64,000 bases of DNA from Bagarius yarrelli (GCA_005784505.1 VCAZ01000005.1:2432001-2496000); one strand, 5' to 3'. Shown: positions 12,717-25,091, counted from the stretch's first letter. Translations and numbers: made by a program. The notes: generated by a model from the letters alone, not told the origin.

Positions 12717-13920
12717 TCTGCCACACATTAAGTGACCCATGCCCATCACCACAGCTGTCACTGTTCTTTACATGGATATTGTTTGACACTGAGCTGTACT
12801 CTTATAGACATTAGATATTGCCTGAATATCCGCTCACATTCTTATACAGCTGCTTTAAAATGTAGGCCACTGTGCAGAGCAATGTCCTCTGACTTGTCAT
12901 TTTAAATAGATAATAAAACATGCTGTCCCAGCATAACTGCACCTCTGGATAGACTGAACTAAAGTGTTCGTGCTTTGTTTTTTGATGCCAGGTACTATGG
13001 GTTATTACCAGTACCAGTATATACCAGTATATTATAAAAGATATGTAATAGTACGACCTGATTTATACTTAACATTAAGTAAAATAGAGAATTAGAAAAT
13101 ATATTTTGTTTCCTGTTTATTACACATTACATATGATAGTCTATAAATATAATAATTACTAGAACTGACATGTCAGCATCAAAGTTTAGCTACAACATGT
13201 ACAGGCATTTGTTTCGAGTGCTTCTTGTGCCAATAAGGGCGGTACCTTAAAAGCATTTTTTCCTGCCTTTCCAAAAAAAGATTTTGTCAGATCAATTCCA
13301 ATTTTCCAGGTGGAAAAGCCATTAATCGGAATGGGGAAGGGACACAACGTGTAGGACATGAAGGTCATTACTAGAGCTTCCTTCCAATTTTATCTATGTG
13401 AATTCTGACTGCTGAAATCCTAAGCCCCAGCTGTGAGCCATGCCATTAAAAAAAGAGAGCATAATTATATTATGCTGTGTAAAAATGAGGAGGTATTTTT
13501 ATATTATTACGCCTCGCTGTCTGACTGTTGTTTGGTGCATATCTACACTAGGAAGGTGCTGTGCGTTGCCATTTAATATTCTTTCAGAACAGGTTATAGG
13601 TTATATAAATATATAGGTTATAAAAAAAAATAATTGATACTTTTATTTTGAAATCAGCAACTAAATGGCATGCACTGAATTGGACACAATATTTTACCTA
13701 AATTATATTTTTTATCCTTTACTGAATAACATGATTCTTGTTGGAACTTTATGAATCAATGGCTTCATTTCATGAGAGTTTATTTTAGAGTTTTGTGAAT
13801 GTATGTATGGCTATTGTTGGTCTGACACTGTACCCAGTATGTTTATCGTATGTTTGATGGTTTGCATTATTATTTTTTTTTTCTAAAATATATTTTTGGG
13901 CTTTTTTTTGCCTTTTTTTT
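12717..13920. other. AT-rich non-coding DNA, no gene seen
   Basis: No supported coding frame. The short open frames at minus 13186..13368 and minus 13785..14006 lack coding character, and the second overlaps the SINE at 13925. Confidence 0.4.
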
Positions 13921-13924
13921 TTAT

Positions 13925-14062
13925 TGATAGGGTGGAGGAATAAAATGGAGATATAGAGGGACTGCAAAAGACCCGACCCTGAATCGAACCCTGGTCCCCG
14001 GAGCACAAGAGCTTTCCCATGTGGGTGCTGGCGCTCAACCTACTACATCACGGCACCAGCCA
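13925..14062 (-). repeat. tRNA-derived SINE of a second family
   Basis: On the minus strand it begins GGCTGGTGCCGTGATGTAG and carries a B-box-like GGTTCGATTCAGG. A pyrimidine-rich body and poly-A-like tail (TCAATAAAAAA) follow. It differs from the main SINE of the window. Confidence 0.6.
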
Positions 14063-15415
14063 TTAACAGGTTTTAACCCATGTTGAGTAAAAATGGTCAG
14101 GCCCTATCATTGTTACAGACAAAGTTTATCACGGTTCAATTTGATATCGTTTATCGGCTCATCTCATAATTGTAGAATTGTGCAAGTTTGAAAGTTGGGA
14201 CATCCCACATAAAAGGCTGGTCTACAGGGGACAGATTTGGATGTTTTGATCATTCCTATGCAGCCCCCCCAAGCCCCCCAACGAAAGTGTCTTTTGCACG
14301 CCTGGTCAATAAAGTAGATGTGCTTTATCAATTGTATGTATTTAATTAGCTTGTTGGTACTTCAGACTCTTGTGAAATAAAAAAAGAGGACAAAAGCACA
14401 TCATTGTCCGAAAACTTTTCTTCATGCATAAATTAAAGACTCGTTTTTAATGACAATTATTTTCTCCTTTTAAATCATGCCATGTTTCTGACAGGAAGTC
14501 CACAGGGCTGGGTATAGAATGCCTCACTGAATTATTCATGTTTGCAGTTGCCCCACTAGCTCTTGGTGATTGGTGTTTAGTTTGTTTGTTGACCCCAGTG
14601 TGCACACCGGCTTACTTTCCCTCCTGAAGAGAAGCAGTCATACAATCAGTAAAATCCTCCACACTTAAGGCTCATGTCTGGCCTGACTGCCACGCTCCCT
14701 GCCTTGGATCGATCCCAGCCTTTTCCCTGATGCAGCTGCCAGTTACTGAGGTGAGCGCACGCAACAGGGGACAATCAATGACAGCCTTTTAGCTGCACTA
14801 TGTTAGCTGGAGTAAAAAAAAAAAAAGAATTTCTGAATGCACGTGTGTTTACACAAGTATATCTCGGGTGAGCCCAGTCTCCTGCAGTCACTGATTCAAC
14901 AGCACCAATTCAGATAATGCGGAGTCTAACCCTGTTGCTGCGATGTATTCATCTGGCCAAGCCAAGTGCAATGATTTTTATTGCACCGCTATAAAGAACT
15001 ATAACATTTTTTTTAAACGAGCAGCACCGCTCTGAAAGCACTATTATTCCTAAACCTCCAGTTTAACTGTTAAATTGTAGCTACAATTTAAGTGCGATGT
15101 ACCTTTACTTATTTTTTATGATCTAAAGTTGAGATTTTATTTGGATATAAAACAGATATTCATACATTCAGTTACTGGGTAATTTTTTTTTCAGGCACTT
15201 TTAGCTATATATTTATAGTATATACTTTACACGCTTATTCAGGCAGACAAGATTTGTTACTCTTATGCATTAAAATGTATAAGAAATATATGTAAATCTT
15301 AATTATTGGTTACTTGCGCCAGGCTATAACTGTAGACGTAAAATGCTTGGATTATTGATTATTTGTTTGATTATTTGATTATTACTGTTGAGCTTTTTGC
15401 TTTATAAGTCAGTAT
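14063..15415. other. Non-coding DNA, no gene seen
   Basis: Unique-looking with modest GC between 14480 and 14780. No coding frame was recognised. Confidence 0.35.
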
Positions 15416-15416
15416 G

Positions 15417-15794
15417 CTATAAGGCCAAAAGTTTGTGGACACCTTACCAGATTTTCCCCGAACTGTTGCCCAGGTCCGGCACAAAGACCCAGAAACCTAC
15501 CAAAAACTTTTATGGAATTCAGATAGTGACTGTTTAGTGTTAAGTACAGGAGAAACATTTTTAGCATCTAAATGTTATTATCCAGAGCGACTTACATTTA
15601 TCTCTTTAATACAACTGAGCAATTGGGGTTAAGGGCCCAACAGCGGTGGCTTGGTGGTGCTAGGAATCAAACCATGGTTTTTCTGGTATCAGTCCAACAC
15701 CTTAACCGCTAAGCCACCACTTCCCCACAAACAGGACACAATAAAAAAAAATGTAATGGCCATGTGTCCAAATACTTTTGTCTACACAGTGTAA
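15417..15794. mobile_element. MITE with terminal inverted repeats and a SINE nested inside
   Basis: The left end AAAAGTTTGTGGACAC (15427) and right end GTGTCCAAATACTTTTG (15763) are inverted repeats, with a TATAAGG-type outer flank. The inner part is largely replaced by the SINE at 15561. Related pieces occur at 19196, 35100, 44389, 51600 and 63535. Confidence 0.75.
15561..15726 (-). repeat. tRNA-derived SINE nested in a MITE
   Basis: AATGTTATTATCCAGAGCGA, then ACTGAGCAATTGGGGTTAAG, then the head ending CTAAGCCACCACTTCCCC. The 65-residue open frame at 15435..15632 runs from the MITE into this SINE and is not a gene. Confidence 0.85.
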
Positions 15795-17385
15795 TTAGTG
15801 TGTGTGTAGTTAGTTGAAGTTAATATAAATGTGTTGAAAGTGTTCTTAACCTGTCACTCAGAATAATTTAAGTAAGAGTGAAATATGGACTGATTAGTCT
15901 CTTTTATTTTAATTTACCTCTACAACGAGATCCACAGGTTTAGTACCCTTTCAGCACATTTTCTCTTTTCTGTTAAAACGGCAAAAAATGCAATGAAAGA
16001 TTATTTTCTGGCATTTTGACCTTTTGCTAATTGCAGTTTTTATTAACAATTTATTTCTCACATCCACTTCACTATGGCAAATACGGATCCAAAGCTGGCA
16101 TTACCATTTCTATAATTTATCGACAGATTGATTATTTAATTTGTAACTGGAAAGATATTTATCTTTTCAACATAATTCTGATCAAAATCTCATTTTTCTG
16201 GTTTTGACTCTTGACCAGCATTTATCAACAGGACTGGTTTTTTTTTTCCTTTTATTAAAAAAAACAAAAAAACAAAACAATATTGTTGCCAATTTCCAAT
16301 TTATTTGTCACCAAAGAAACTAACACAACAAAAACTTTTTTTCAATAAAAAAGAAAAATCACACAATTTAACTCCTGTCTTGTTTTTATTCTGCTCTCTA
16401 TACTTTGATGGGTCAGTAAATATTTTTTTTTTTTTATCTAAAGTGCACTCTTGTCTAATACTGCTTTTTTGATTCATGACTGTTTCTGCACTACCAGTCT
16501 GTGGTATTGACTCACACACATTAAATAGTCTGGTTTTCCATTGGCTTAGTCAGCAACTTTCAAATGTAGCTCATCTGCCTCCTTTCTAGCACATGACCAC
16601 ACTAACACAGAAATAACAGGTTGGCCTGGTAATAATGGTTTGAGAGGAAAAGAAAAATTGTGTTTTAGGAGCAAATACAGACGTGGTCTACCGTGTACAG
16701 TCTATATTGTTGACATAAAAGACTCCACAAATATAGTATTACAGTCTTAATAAGGTTGTTCAGTATGAGCATGGCAGGCCAACAGACAGAAGCTGATTTG
16801 AATGTTATCGAGGCTAGAGCACAACTCCTGGGTCATTAACAGTCATCCTTATTACTTTCGAAACAGCTTTCTCTGTTCAAGGCCAGCCACTGAGCTGCAA
16901 TCATGAACATAAGCTTTCTTGCTGCGCAGTTTCTTGCTTAGTTCCAGAATAAACTATTTGATCTAAGACCAAAGCATTTTAACTTTTAACGTACTGTTCA
17001 GTTAAATTGGCTTGTTCTGACATTTGGCAGCAACAAAAATACCCTAAATGTCATTCTTTTAGCCTCTAAAGTGACCTAAAATACACAAAATTTTTAGTTT
17101 AAATGCTAGGATTTTGCATAGACTAAGGCTGCTTAGAATTTATTGAAATAGATTTTAGATTTACCAGGTATTGTTAAAGCTAGGGAAATATAGAAAGCCT
17201 ACAATATGCAATATGTAGGTAATTTTTTGTGGGACAAGGTGAAGCTAGTATTTTTAATGTTTTAAGTAAAACAGGACATCATATTTTGTTATAATAGATG
17301 TTTTTTTTTACAAAAAAAAAAAACAAACAAAAAAAACAAGTGGTGTAAAACCTAAAAAAACACCCTTCCTGCTTTTAAAAATATT
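15795..17385. other. AT-rich non-coding DNA, no gene seen
   Basis: Contains poly-T and poly-A stretches near 16240 and 16425. No coding frame, RNA gene or recognised repeat. Confidence 0.4.
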
Positions 17386-17389
17386 AATT

Positions 17390-17447
17390 TACATTTTTAC
17401 AGCATTTGGTAGACACCCTTATCCAAAGCGATTTACATTTATACAAC
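17390..17447 (-). repeat. SINE core fragment
   Basis: ACAGCATTTGGTAGACACCC, then TTATCCAAAGCGATTTACAT; the head is missing. Confidence 0.7.
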
Positions 17448-17607
17448 AACAATCATTAATTTTTTAAGGTCAGATAGGTTAATTCTAAATTTTAAAAAGA
17501 TCTCTAGTTCATAATTTGGTTCAGACACTTATTATGAGGGTATTTTTGGTCCAGGCTTAGAATATAAACAGTATGTAAGGGTTAATTTGGGTATGTGCTT
17601 GAATATT

Positions 17608-17772
17608 GTGGTAGCTCAGTGGTTAAGCTGTCGGACTATCGGGGTTCGATTGCCAGCACCACCAATTAATCATCGCTGGACCCCTGAGCAAGGTCCTTAA
17701 CCCCCAATTGCTCAGCTGTATAAAAAGAGAAATTTAAGTCGCTCTGGATAAAGCTAACCGTATTGCCAAATG
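17608..17772 (+). repeat. tRNA-derived SINE
   Basis: Head GTGGTAGCTCAGTGGTTAAG with B box GGGGTTCGATTGCC, then GTCGCTCTGGATAA and TATTGCCAAATGG at the 3' side. Confidence 0.85.
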
Positions 17773-19190
17773 GTTTAAAATTTGATTTAAGAAGAACTTA
17801 AGGATTGGGCAGCAAATTTATGTGTCCCAAAGTGGATCTGTGTGTGCATCACCAGAGAATACAGAGGTTAGAAACTCTTTATTTTAGACATCCCACCTCT
17901 CCTGGAAGTTCTGGAAGTCTCCCACATACTTATAGTGTCGCTGATGACAGCAAATTACATACAATATCCTGGAAACTTAGGTAGGAAAGAGAAACATATA
18001 TTGACATAAGCTGCATCTCATTTCGGAGGCCGCGTCTGAAAAGAGTGTCTGAGAAAAAGAGAATATAAATCTTACTTTGCTCCAGACTACACCCAGGTGT
18101 ACCCCTGCCTAATGGGGTTAAAAATAATGAAAGTGTTGCTGGCTGCACTGTGCAGCAGTGACTTTTCTCTTGCCCATGGTAAGTTAAACGGCTGTAAAAG
18201 ACACGTTCAGGTGAGTTAATTAACGTTATTAAAATAGCTGATTATCTGCAGGTTCACTGATGGCAAGTGATGCCAAACTCTCCACACACTTGTTTTAAAC
18301 TGAAATTAAATAAATAAATAATAATAAAAAAAAAATGATACAGTAGATTGATAATTATATAAGTACATATTTTAATGCATAGGCTAGGTTCATGCAGGAA
18401 TTCTATAAATTCTCCTTGTGCCAGTTGGTCCTAGCTCCATAAAATAAGACTGCATGGCAATCACATACATTCACTTGTGCATTGTCTTTGCCTTTTGTTG
18501 TGGTTTGATATGTTTGTAACAGTTACACGTTTGATTTTTACAGGCTGCTGCAGAAAGCTATCTTCAGAGGAACAAATAATTGGCTAAATGTGATTTCTGC
18601 CCACACCCAGCTAGCCAGAACTGTAGCCTGTTACTGAGTTCAATTGAATCAAGCAAAAGTAATAAAAGTTCGGCAGTTGGGGGTTGGGAGAGGCAATAGA
18701 AGCGTGTGAGGAGAACAGGGTGGAGGAAAAAAAAAAGTAACTACGTTAAATGTTAAATACTGTCAGTAACACTACTGAGGCTTTATTTAGATCTGGTCTT
18801 ACAATTAAAAACGGTTCAGTGTGACAAAAATAGAGAAGGTGGCATAAAACAAAGTGAGAGCGAGAGAGAGATGGAATGATTTTCTCTTCGATATTTGCTC
18901 TATGTGACTCAATCAGTTAGTTGCTTGCTTCACACTTAGTTGGCAGGACCCAGGAATAGCAGCGTTTCATACATCTCTGGACGGCCGGCACACATTCCTT
19001 TAACACATCCCCTGTTGCATACAGATCCCTATTCTACCGTCTCTCTCTCTTTCTATCTACCGTCTGCTTTTCTGTCTTATCCATATACCTATCATCTATT
19101 TTCTTCAGGCAATATTTTTCTGTGTGTAGTCTCATCTTTGCCTTGTAATTAATCATCAAGAAAACAATAGTTAAACTCTTTCTGGTTCCG
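17773..19190. other. Non-coding DNA, no gene seen
   Basis: No coding frame supported. GA-rich around 18850..18880 and CT-rich around 19040..19060. Confidence 0.4.
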
Positions 19191-19195
19191 CTTTA

Positions 19196-19560
19196 CAAGT
19201 TCTATGGACAAAAGTATTGGGACACCTGACCATGACAGCCATATCTGTATTCTAACCGGGCTGTTCCAGAGTCTTACTCCTGAATAATTGAAAATGCTTT
19301 CCAATAGATTTTGAAACATGAATGTGGGGAGTTGCTCATTCAGCCACATAACGTTAGTGAGTTTATGCATTTATTGTTCCAGTTAATTTTAAAGGTGGTA
19401 TGTTGGCAAATACAGTCATATTGGAAAACAAGGTTTGGGTCTCTATGTTCTACAGAAGAAATAATGCAATGCTAGAACATAAGGTCATTATAGACCACAG
19501 GAATTCCGCCTGTGGGTGAGATCTTGTTATTTCAGAGGCCTAAACTTGAGCAATTATGAA
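19196..19560. mobile_element. Degenerate MITE, same family as 15417
   Basis: TATGGACAAAAGTATTGGGA at the left, then GCTTTCCAATAGATTTTG, CATTCAGCCACATAACGTTA and GGTTTGGGTCTCTATGTTC in the order typical of this common fish element. The minus open frame 19149..19370 is a translation of it. Confidence 0.6.
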
Positions 19561-19848
19561 TACGAGCTTACGGAAGTATATTCCAGCGATTAGCTCCATC
19601 TTTTGAATCATTCTACAGAGTTTAACACTCAAAAAATGCTTTATTAAATAACAGAATACATAACAGATTTAATATAATATCAGCAAATATTAATGGCATA
19701 TCCCCTTATGGCTGTCTATTGTGAGTGATGTCACTCCCGAAAGCAAGCCTGCCCCATAGTATAGTTCCACCCCTGACACTGACTGACAGGTTGTATTGTA
19801 AGGCTTTGAAAATGCAAATGAAAATGAATTGCGTTTGGATAATGTCAT

Positions 19849-19852
<4 letters not shown>

Positions 19853-19896
<44 letters not shown>
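19853..19896. repeat. (TA)n microsatellite
   Basis: About 22 TA units. Confidence 0.97.
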
Positions 19897-19899
<3 letters not shown>

Positions 19900-21880
19900 G
19901 ATGCAATTCCTTTCAAAAATTAATTTCGGAATATACTTTCATACGAACTGGCAATTTTTTAGGCATCCACTAGGGGCAATCTGATTATTCCTGCAGCAAA
20001 AAATTTTAGGCAGCTGTTAGAGCAAAGTTGGCACAATCAGGTTCGAGAAAAAAATAAGTAAAAACAAAAATGTAACTGTGGTTTTTAAGATTAATACCAG
20101 TGAATGTAAAACTGGTTACATATTTTCTTTTAATATAATTGATGTTACACATGCTATATGCGGCAAATAATATGTGAATGATGTTCGTATACATTACTTT
20201 GGGCTGGTGGGACGAAAGGGGGGGTAACGAGGTAGTCTGTTGTTAGCATGATTAGTGTCTAGTGATATGTTCACCCAATTAAGCCCTTGTGCCTGACAAG
20301 TATAGCCTCTGTAGTCATCTATTTTCACCACAGCAATGGGCATTAATAATGCAACAGCATCATTTCTCACTATCATTTCTTTTTCTTGCTGTTACGCTCC
20401 AAATTATCTCTCTCTCGCTCTCTTTTTCCTCTATTCTCTCTCTTAACTCAATCAGCGTTGGAGTTTCCAGTCTATGGATTCTCATACCATCTGCCTGTGC
20501 ACATGTAAGGAGTCATCCATTATTTTCAACACTCTTACAGTTAGCTGAAGAGAGCCCAGTCCCTGCTACTTGATTCAGATCCCTGTCTCTGCGGCTTATT
20601 AATGTTTCTTCTGTCACACACACTATTTGTGACCTGTTAAAAAGTGTGTCGGGGCTAAACCTACAGGGCATACTTCCTATCAGACACTAAATCAGCCATA
20701 TCAGCCTTGCAATGACATATGCACACAGCGATTCCAAAAGTTCCTAGTGTGTGATGTGGTTTGGACTGTAAAAAAAAAAAAAAGGTAAAAAATTACTTGG
20801 CATAGAGTGTGAGAGATGGAGAAAGTCATTGTGAGGGAAATAAAATCAGCACCTAATAAATAAATTAAAGCAGCTGGTCTTTTATGCAACAGAAAAGAGA
20901 GAAAGTGACCACATTCACACATCCATGCATCCACACACACACACACAGCAAAGTCAAAGTTCAATTAAATGTGTCCCGGTAGTAAGCAGTGGCCTAATTG
21001 CTCTAGGGAAAGCAAGGCCAAAGATGAACTTCTGCACTTCTGCCTTCAACTCGGACCTGCAAAAGGTCCACTCAGGCATTTTTAGGCTGTTAAACTGCTT
21101 TTTGCCAATCTATGACCCATTACAATGCTCTGTGGATTTTTGTAATACTTGGCAGCATAGCTATTGCACCAACACGCACATACACACAACTTGGGGGGGG
21201 GGGGTGTTAGCTGGGTGTCTTTAATTGACGGCAAGGGCAGCGGCAAAGAATTTTGAACGTATATATATATTTATACACACACACGCATAAAAAGATTGCT
21301 TACTTTTTCATTACGAAAAGTGTGACAGTGAAGCTACAACTTGTGTGTCACAACACATCTAACACATCTATACACGTCCAATAAGATAAATGTTTCTATT
21401 AGATTTGTTGTTTTAAACAATTAACTTATTTATCAGTTGTAATAAAGCCTGTATATGGCTTCCAAAAATGTGCTATAGGGGTGCTTTGGTCTTTCTTGGG
21501 GGTGCTAAATCACCCGCTAGCCCCTCCCTAGCGGCGCTCATGATCAACGGCTTCATTAAAGCCAAAGATCTACACTCTAATCGAGTGTACATATAGTCGT
21601 TCATTACTAAATCACAGCTTGGAAAAGGGTTATTGTACAAAAACGAAAGCATTAGCGTGCTGCGGTGTCTGTTTAGTAATGCATTGGGAACTGAACACAC
21701 ATGAACGTAAACTATGTGTAGCTGAAGTTGTGATTTAAAATTTGCAAGGAATCATCAAAAATGGCTATTATTCTAAATTAGAGCTTCAAATTAAAAATAA
21801 AATTTTAAAAGTTGAATTTGAAAGTTTTAACCAACATGTAACCAACTGCTATCAGACGTTACACAATTAGATCATCCATC
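19900..21880. other. Non-coding DNA with scattered simple repeats, no gene seen
   Basis: Holds CT-rich 20405..20450, a poly-A near 20770, (CA)n near 20932..20948, a G-run at 21193..21204 and a short TA tract near 21260. The open frames here, such as 20925..21224, show no coding character. Confidence 0.4.
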
Positions 21881-21884
21881 CATT

Positions 21885-22060
21885 ATCTCTCTATGCATGC
21901 TTATTTCCTAATCAGGGTCCTAGGGATCTGCTGGAGTCTATCTCAGCTGTCACTGGGTGAAAGGCAGGGTTACACATAAACACACATACACTGGACAGGT
22001 TACAGATAAACAACCACACACACTTACTCTCACTCCTATGGGCAATTTAGAATCATCAAT

Positions 22061-22151
<91 letters not shown>

Positions 22152-22250
22152 GACTGAGGAGGGAAACCGAAGTACCCAGAGTAAACTCACACCAACACAG
22201 GAAGAACATGGAAACTCCAAACAGGATACGAACCTGGAACCTTCTGCCAT
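21885..22250 (+). repeat. Composite interspersed repeat split by a long (TA)n run
   Basis: Left part has TCTGCTGGAGTCTATCTCAG, then CTGGACAGG and GGCAATTTAGAATCA. Right part has GGACTGAGGAGGGAAACC, then GGAAACTCCAAACAGGA and CGAACCTGGAACCTTCT. The same blocks in the same order occur at 22508..22845. Confidence 0.8.
22063..22149. repeat. (AT)n microsatellite, 87 bp
   Basis: An uninterrupted alternating AT run sits exactly where the sister copy at 22508 has a (CA)n run after its TCACAGGAA, shifted past the GGCAATTTAGAATCA block. Confidence 0.97.
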
Positions 22251-22507
22251 TTAAATCGATGAAGTGAATTTGTATGCGGGTAAAGTTTTGAATATCTGTG
22301 CATATAAATATGTCTGTTATTGGAACATATTCAAATAAAATGTATAGTGAATAAGCTATTTCACCAAAAAATTTTTTATAAAAAAAATAAATAACTTTTA
22401 AAATTTAGCAGCACAGTTAAATTAATTGTTAAAAATGGAAATATCAGGATGAAATTGTGACTCTGCATAAATGTTTAGTCTACCAAACTTCAGGACTCCA
22501 ACCATTA
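22251..22507. other. AT-rich spacer, nothing recognised
   Basis: Separates two copies of one composite repeat. No coding frame. Confidence 0.5.
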
Positions 22508-22845
22508 GGCCCTTATTCCCTAATTCGGGGTCACGGGGATCTGCTGGAGTCTATCCCAGCCGGCTCTGAAAGAGTGAAAGGTAGGAGGGGGACACCCTGG
22601 ACAGGTCACCAGTCTATCACAGGAACACACACACACACACACACACTCCTATTGGCAATTTAGAATCACCAATCAACCTAACATACATGTTTGTTGGACT
22701 GTGGGAGGAAACCGGAGTACGCGGAATAAACCCACGCAAGCACAGGGAGAACATGCAAGCTCCACACAGAAAGGCCCAGGAATCGAACCCAGGACCTTCT
22801 TGCTGTGGGGCAACAGTGCTAAACACTAAGCCACCGTGCTGCCCT
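22508..22845 (+). repeat. Composite SINE-like repeat, well preserved
   Basis: GGGGATCTGCTGGAGTCTAT, then GGACAGGTCACCAGTCTATC, a (CA)n run at 22625..22646, GGGAGAACATGCAAGCTCC, GGAATCGAACCCAGGACC and CTAAGCCACCGTGCTGCC. The last two blocks resemble the B and A boxes of a tRNA gene on the minus strand. Short open frames on both strands here are repeat translations. Confidence 0.85.
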
Positions 22846-22849
22846 AGAA

Positions 22850-23400
22850 AGTCATATCGTTGAGAATAAATAGTTTTTGTCATCCCTTTAATCTACGACC
22901 CTGCACTACGTCTACCTCGGTGAAAAACGACACAGAAATAATTTTCCATTAGCAAACATAGATGTGCCATCTCTTAGCCCAGTGGATCCACACCTCTGAT
23001 TTCACTAGGGATGAGTGCAAATTGGTGCTGCATTTGTGGTGTAAACCTTGAACCACCTGCTCACCTCTGGTGGAAATGATTACCGCTTCCCTTGTGCTTA
23101 CTATAGGCAAATCTTGCACATTCTGACTATCCAACTCCCACGGGAGAGATGATATTTCCCTTTTGGTTTATCTATGTGTGGAAGCAACTCATTTATTTCC
23201 TGAATTATTTAAACTGCATCATGAATTACTAAAAAAAAAAAAAAGTCAAATACATACAAAAATAAGATACCTCAAAAAGTGTCAAATATATATTATGATG
23301 TGCTTAAATTTAGTGTCACAGGAAAAATAAAACAAAATTGCCATGTTCCGTTTTATATCATTTCTTTTCCTGGAACTTTTCATGCATAATAATTAACACT
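22850..23400. other. AT-rich non-coding DNA, no gene seen
   Basis: No repeat family or coding frame recognised. Poly-A near 23231..23244. Confidence 0.4.
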
Positions 23401-23404
23401 TTTA

Positions 23405-23482
23405 GCTTTACTAACACAGTGGTGTAGTAATTAGCACATTTGTGTTGCAGCTTCATTTTGACCACCTCACACCCCCCACCCC
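23405..23482 (+). repeat. SINE head fragment
   Basis: CACAGTGGTGTAGTAATTAG then CACATTTGTGTTGCAGC resembles the tRNA-like head found on the minus strand of 22508..22845; a C-run (CACCCCCCACCCCCC) follows. Confidence 0.4.
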
Positions 23483-23735
23483 CCAATCTTTGTAGCGCAC
23501 AAAATCGTCGCTGGTCTTCCATAATAAATGCTGTTTGGGTGTAGGTCTTGCTTTCTCAATTATTTCTCTTGATCTGCGAAAAGGGCGCCTTGAAAAGCAC
23601 ATTTTTTCAGTATATTGGCAACAAAATCTGGTGTAGCGTAACGGCAGTAACTGAGACTTCACTGAGTTTCACTTTCCAGATTAACGATGGAGGTAGAACT
23701 AAGCATGGTGCTTCACCTAGAGGGTGCCACTGAAC
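23453..23735 (-). pseudogene. Possible fragment of a ZMYM-type hAT transposase N-terminus
   Basis: A minus-strand frame reads FSRRPFRRSREIIEKARP followed by TPKQ. This resembles the segment PFxxxxxxEKLxIIxxGRPTP seen in ZMYM-like hAT transposases. It lies next to a further hAT-like end at 24125. The match rests on memory and is short; a chance frame remains possible. Confidence 0.25.
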
Positions 23736-23896
23736 GTTAAAATTTGATTGGCTGATGCTCCTGTCGTTAATATGATGTGATGTCATTGAACCAAAGTGTA
23801 GCACTGTCCGTATCTGTTCCTATTTAACGTAGAATATTAGTTCAAGTTCAACCTGATCATAGCCAATTTTGTGGATATGAAATTCATAAAAATAAA

Positions 23897-24095
23897 TGGG
23901 GGGCGGAGCCGTAGAGCCGTTGTTAAGGTGTTGGACTAACAACTTGAAGCCCCAGGTTTGATTCCCAGCACCACCAAACCACCACTGCTGGGCCCCTAAG
24001 CAAAGGTCTTTAACCCCCAATTGCTCAGTTGTATAACACGGAATAATGAGTCGCTCTGGATAAGGGCGTCTGCCAAATACTGCTAATGTAAATTA
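23897..24095 (+). repeat. tRNA-derived SINE
   Basis: Diverged A-box region (GCCGTAGAGCCGTTGTTAAG), B box GGTTTGATTCCC, then CCCCCAATTGCTCAGTTGT and TCGCTCTGGATAAGGGCG. Forms an inverted pair with 24196..24376. Confidence 0.85.
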
Positions 24096-24124
24096 AATAA
24101 TTACTTAAAAAGGAATAATAATCC

Positions 24125-24162
24125 AGCAGAAAAGGCCTTTTACCCTGACAGCCCACCACTGA
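24125..24162 (-). mobile_element. Solo end of the hAT-like family of 9250 and 54503
   Basis: CAGCAGAAAAGGCCTTTTAC, then CCTGACAGCCCACCACTG, is the reverse complement of the left end at 54503 (CAGTGGTGGGCTGTCAGAGC, and TATTCTGCTGCC further in). Confidence 0.5.
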
Positions 24163-24195
24163 TTCTATGTTTATGAAGTTAGCTTATACCCTTAT

Positions 24196-24376
24196 TACAT
24201 TTACATTTGCAGCATTTGGCAGACGCCCTTACTGAGCAATTGGGGGTTAAGGGCCTTGCTCAGGGGCCCAATGGTGGTGGCTTGGTCGAGCTGGGAATCG
24301 AACCCCACAACCTTCGTGTTGGTAATCCAACACCTTAACCATCCAACACCTTAACCATGAGCCACCACTTTCCCCA
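24196..24376 (-). repeat. tRNA-derived SINE with a short head duplication
   Basis: Begins TTACATTTACATTTGCAGC, with CTTACTGAGCAATTGGGGGT showing a deletion of the usual CCAGAGCGACTT block. The words CCAACACCTTAACCAT occur twice in tandem near 24327 and 24343. Confidence 0.9.
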
Positions 24377-24379
24377 TTT

Positions 24380-25080
24380 ATTACTAAAAGGTTTCTTTCA
24401 AGTACCTCAGCTCCGTTTTTAATAGACATGTGCTGTAGGGCATATAAGTTAAACCACATCTCTAAATTGTCTGTAGTGTGTCTAATTGTGCCATATTGTC
24501 GGTTGGCACCATGTTCAAGATGTTTTCTGGTTTAGACTTCATGTTCTTAGTTCCCTGGAATAGTCTGTATGTTCTCTGAAATCCTGTATGTCAGTGGTTT
24601 CAGGGTTTTTTTTTGTCCCTTTTCCATGCCCCCTTATTATTACTCCCTCCATTTGGAAACAACTGTTGTATGTTGTAAGTGGTGCAGAAATTGGATAGAT
24701 GTAGCACCATCATTTGGATTTTTTCTTGAAGGAAAGAAAAACAAAATGTGGAAAACTGAAAAGTACTAACATAATCCTATCCTTTAAATTCAAAAGAAAA
24801 AAAGACCTAAACTTTGAACACAATTAATTTAAAAAGCTTGAAGGGTTCCATACATTTTATATATATATTCTGCAAATTCATGCATTTTTTATTTAGATGA
24901 TATATTTAGAATGAAGTGAATTAACATGTTAGTTGATTAAAGGCACAACGGCCATGGATTTAGTTTTTAATAAATGTCAAAGACCATGACAATTTTCCCA
25001 TAATTCCCATACGCCTATATGGGAAACATCTACAAACAAAAAAACAGTTTGTGTGCACAAGTAAGAAAAAATAAATAAAT
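24380..25080. other. Non-coding DNA, no gene seen
   Basis: No supported coding frame or repeat family. Confidence 0.4.
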
Positions 25081-25091
25081 GCATGGTAATT

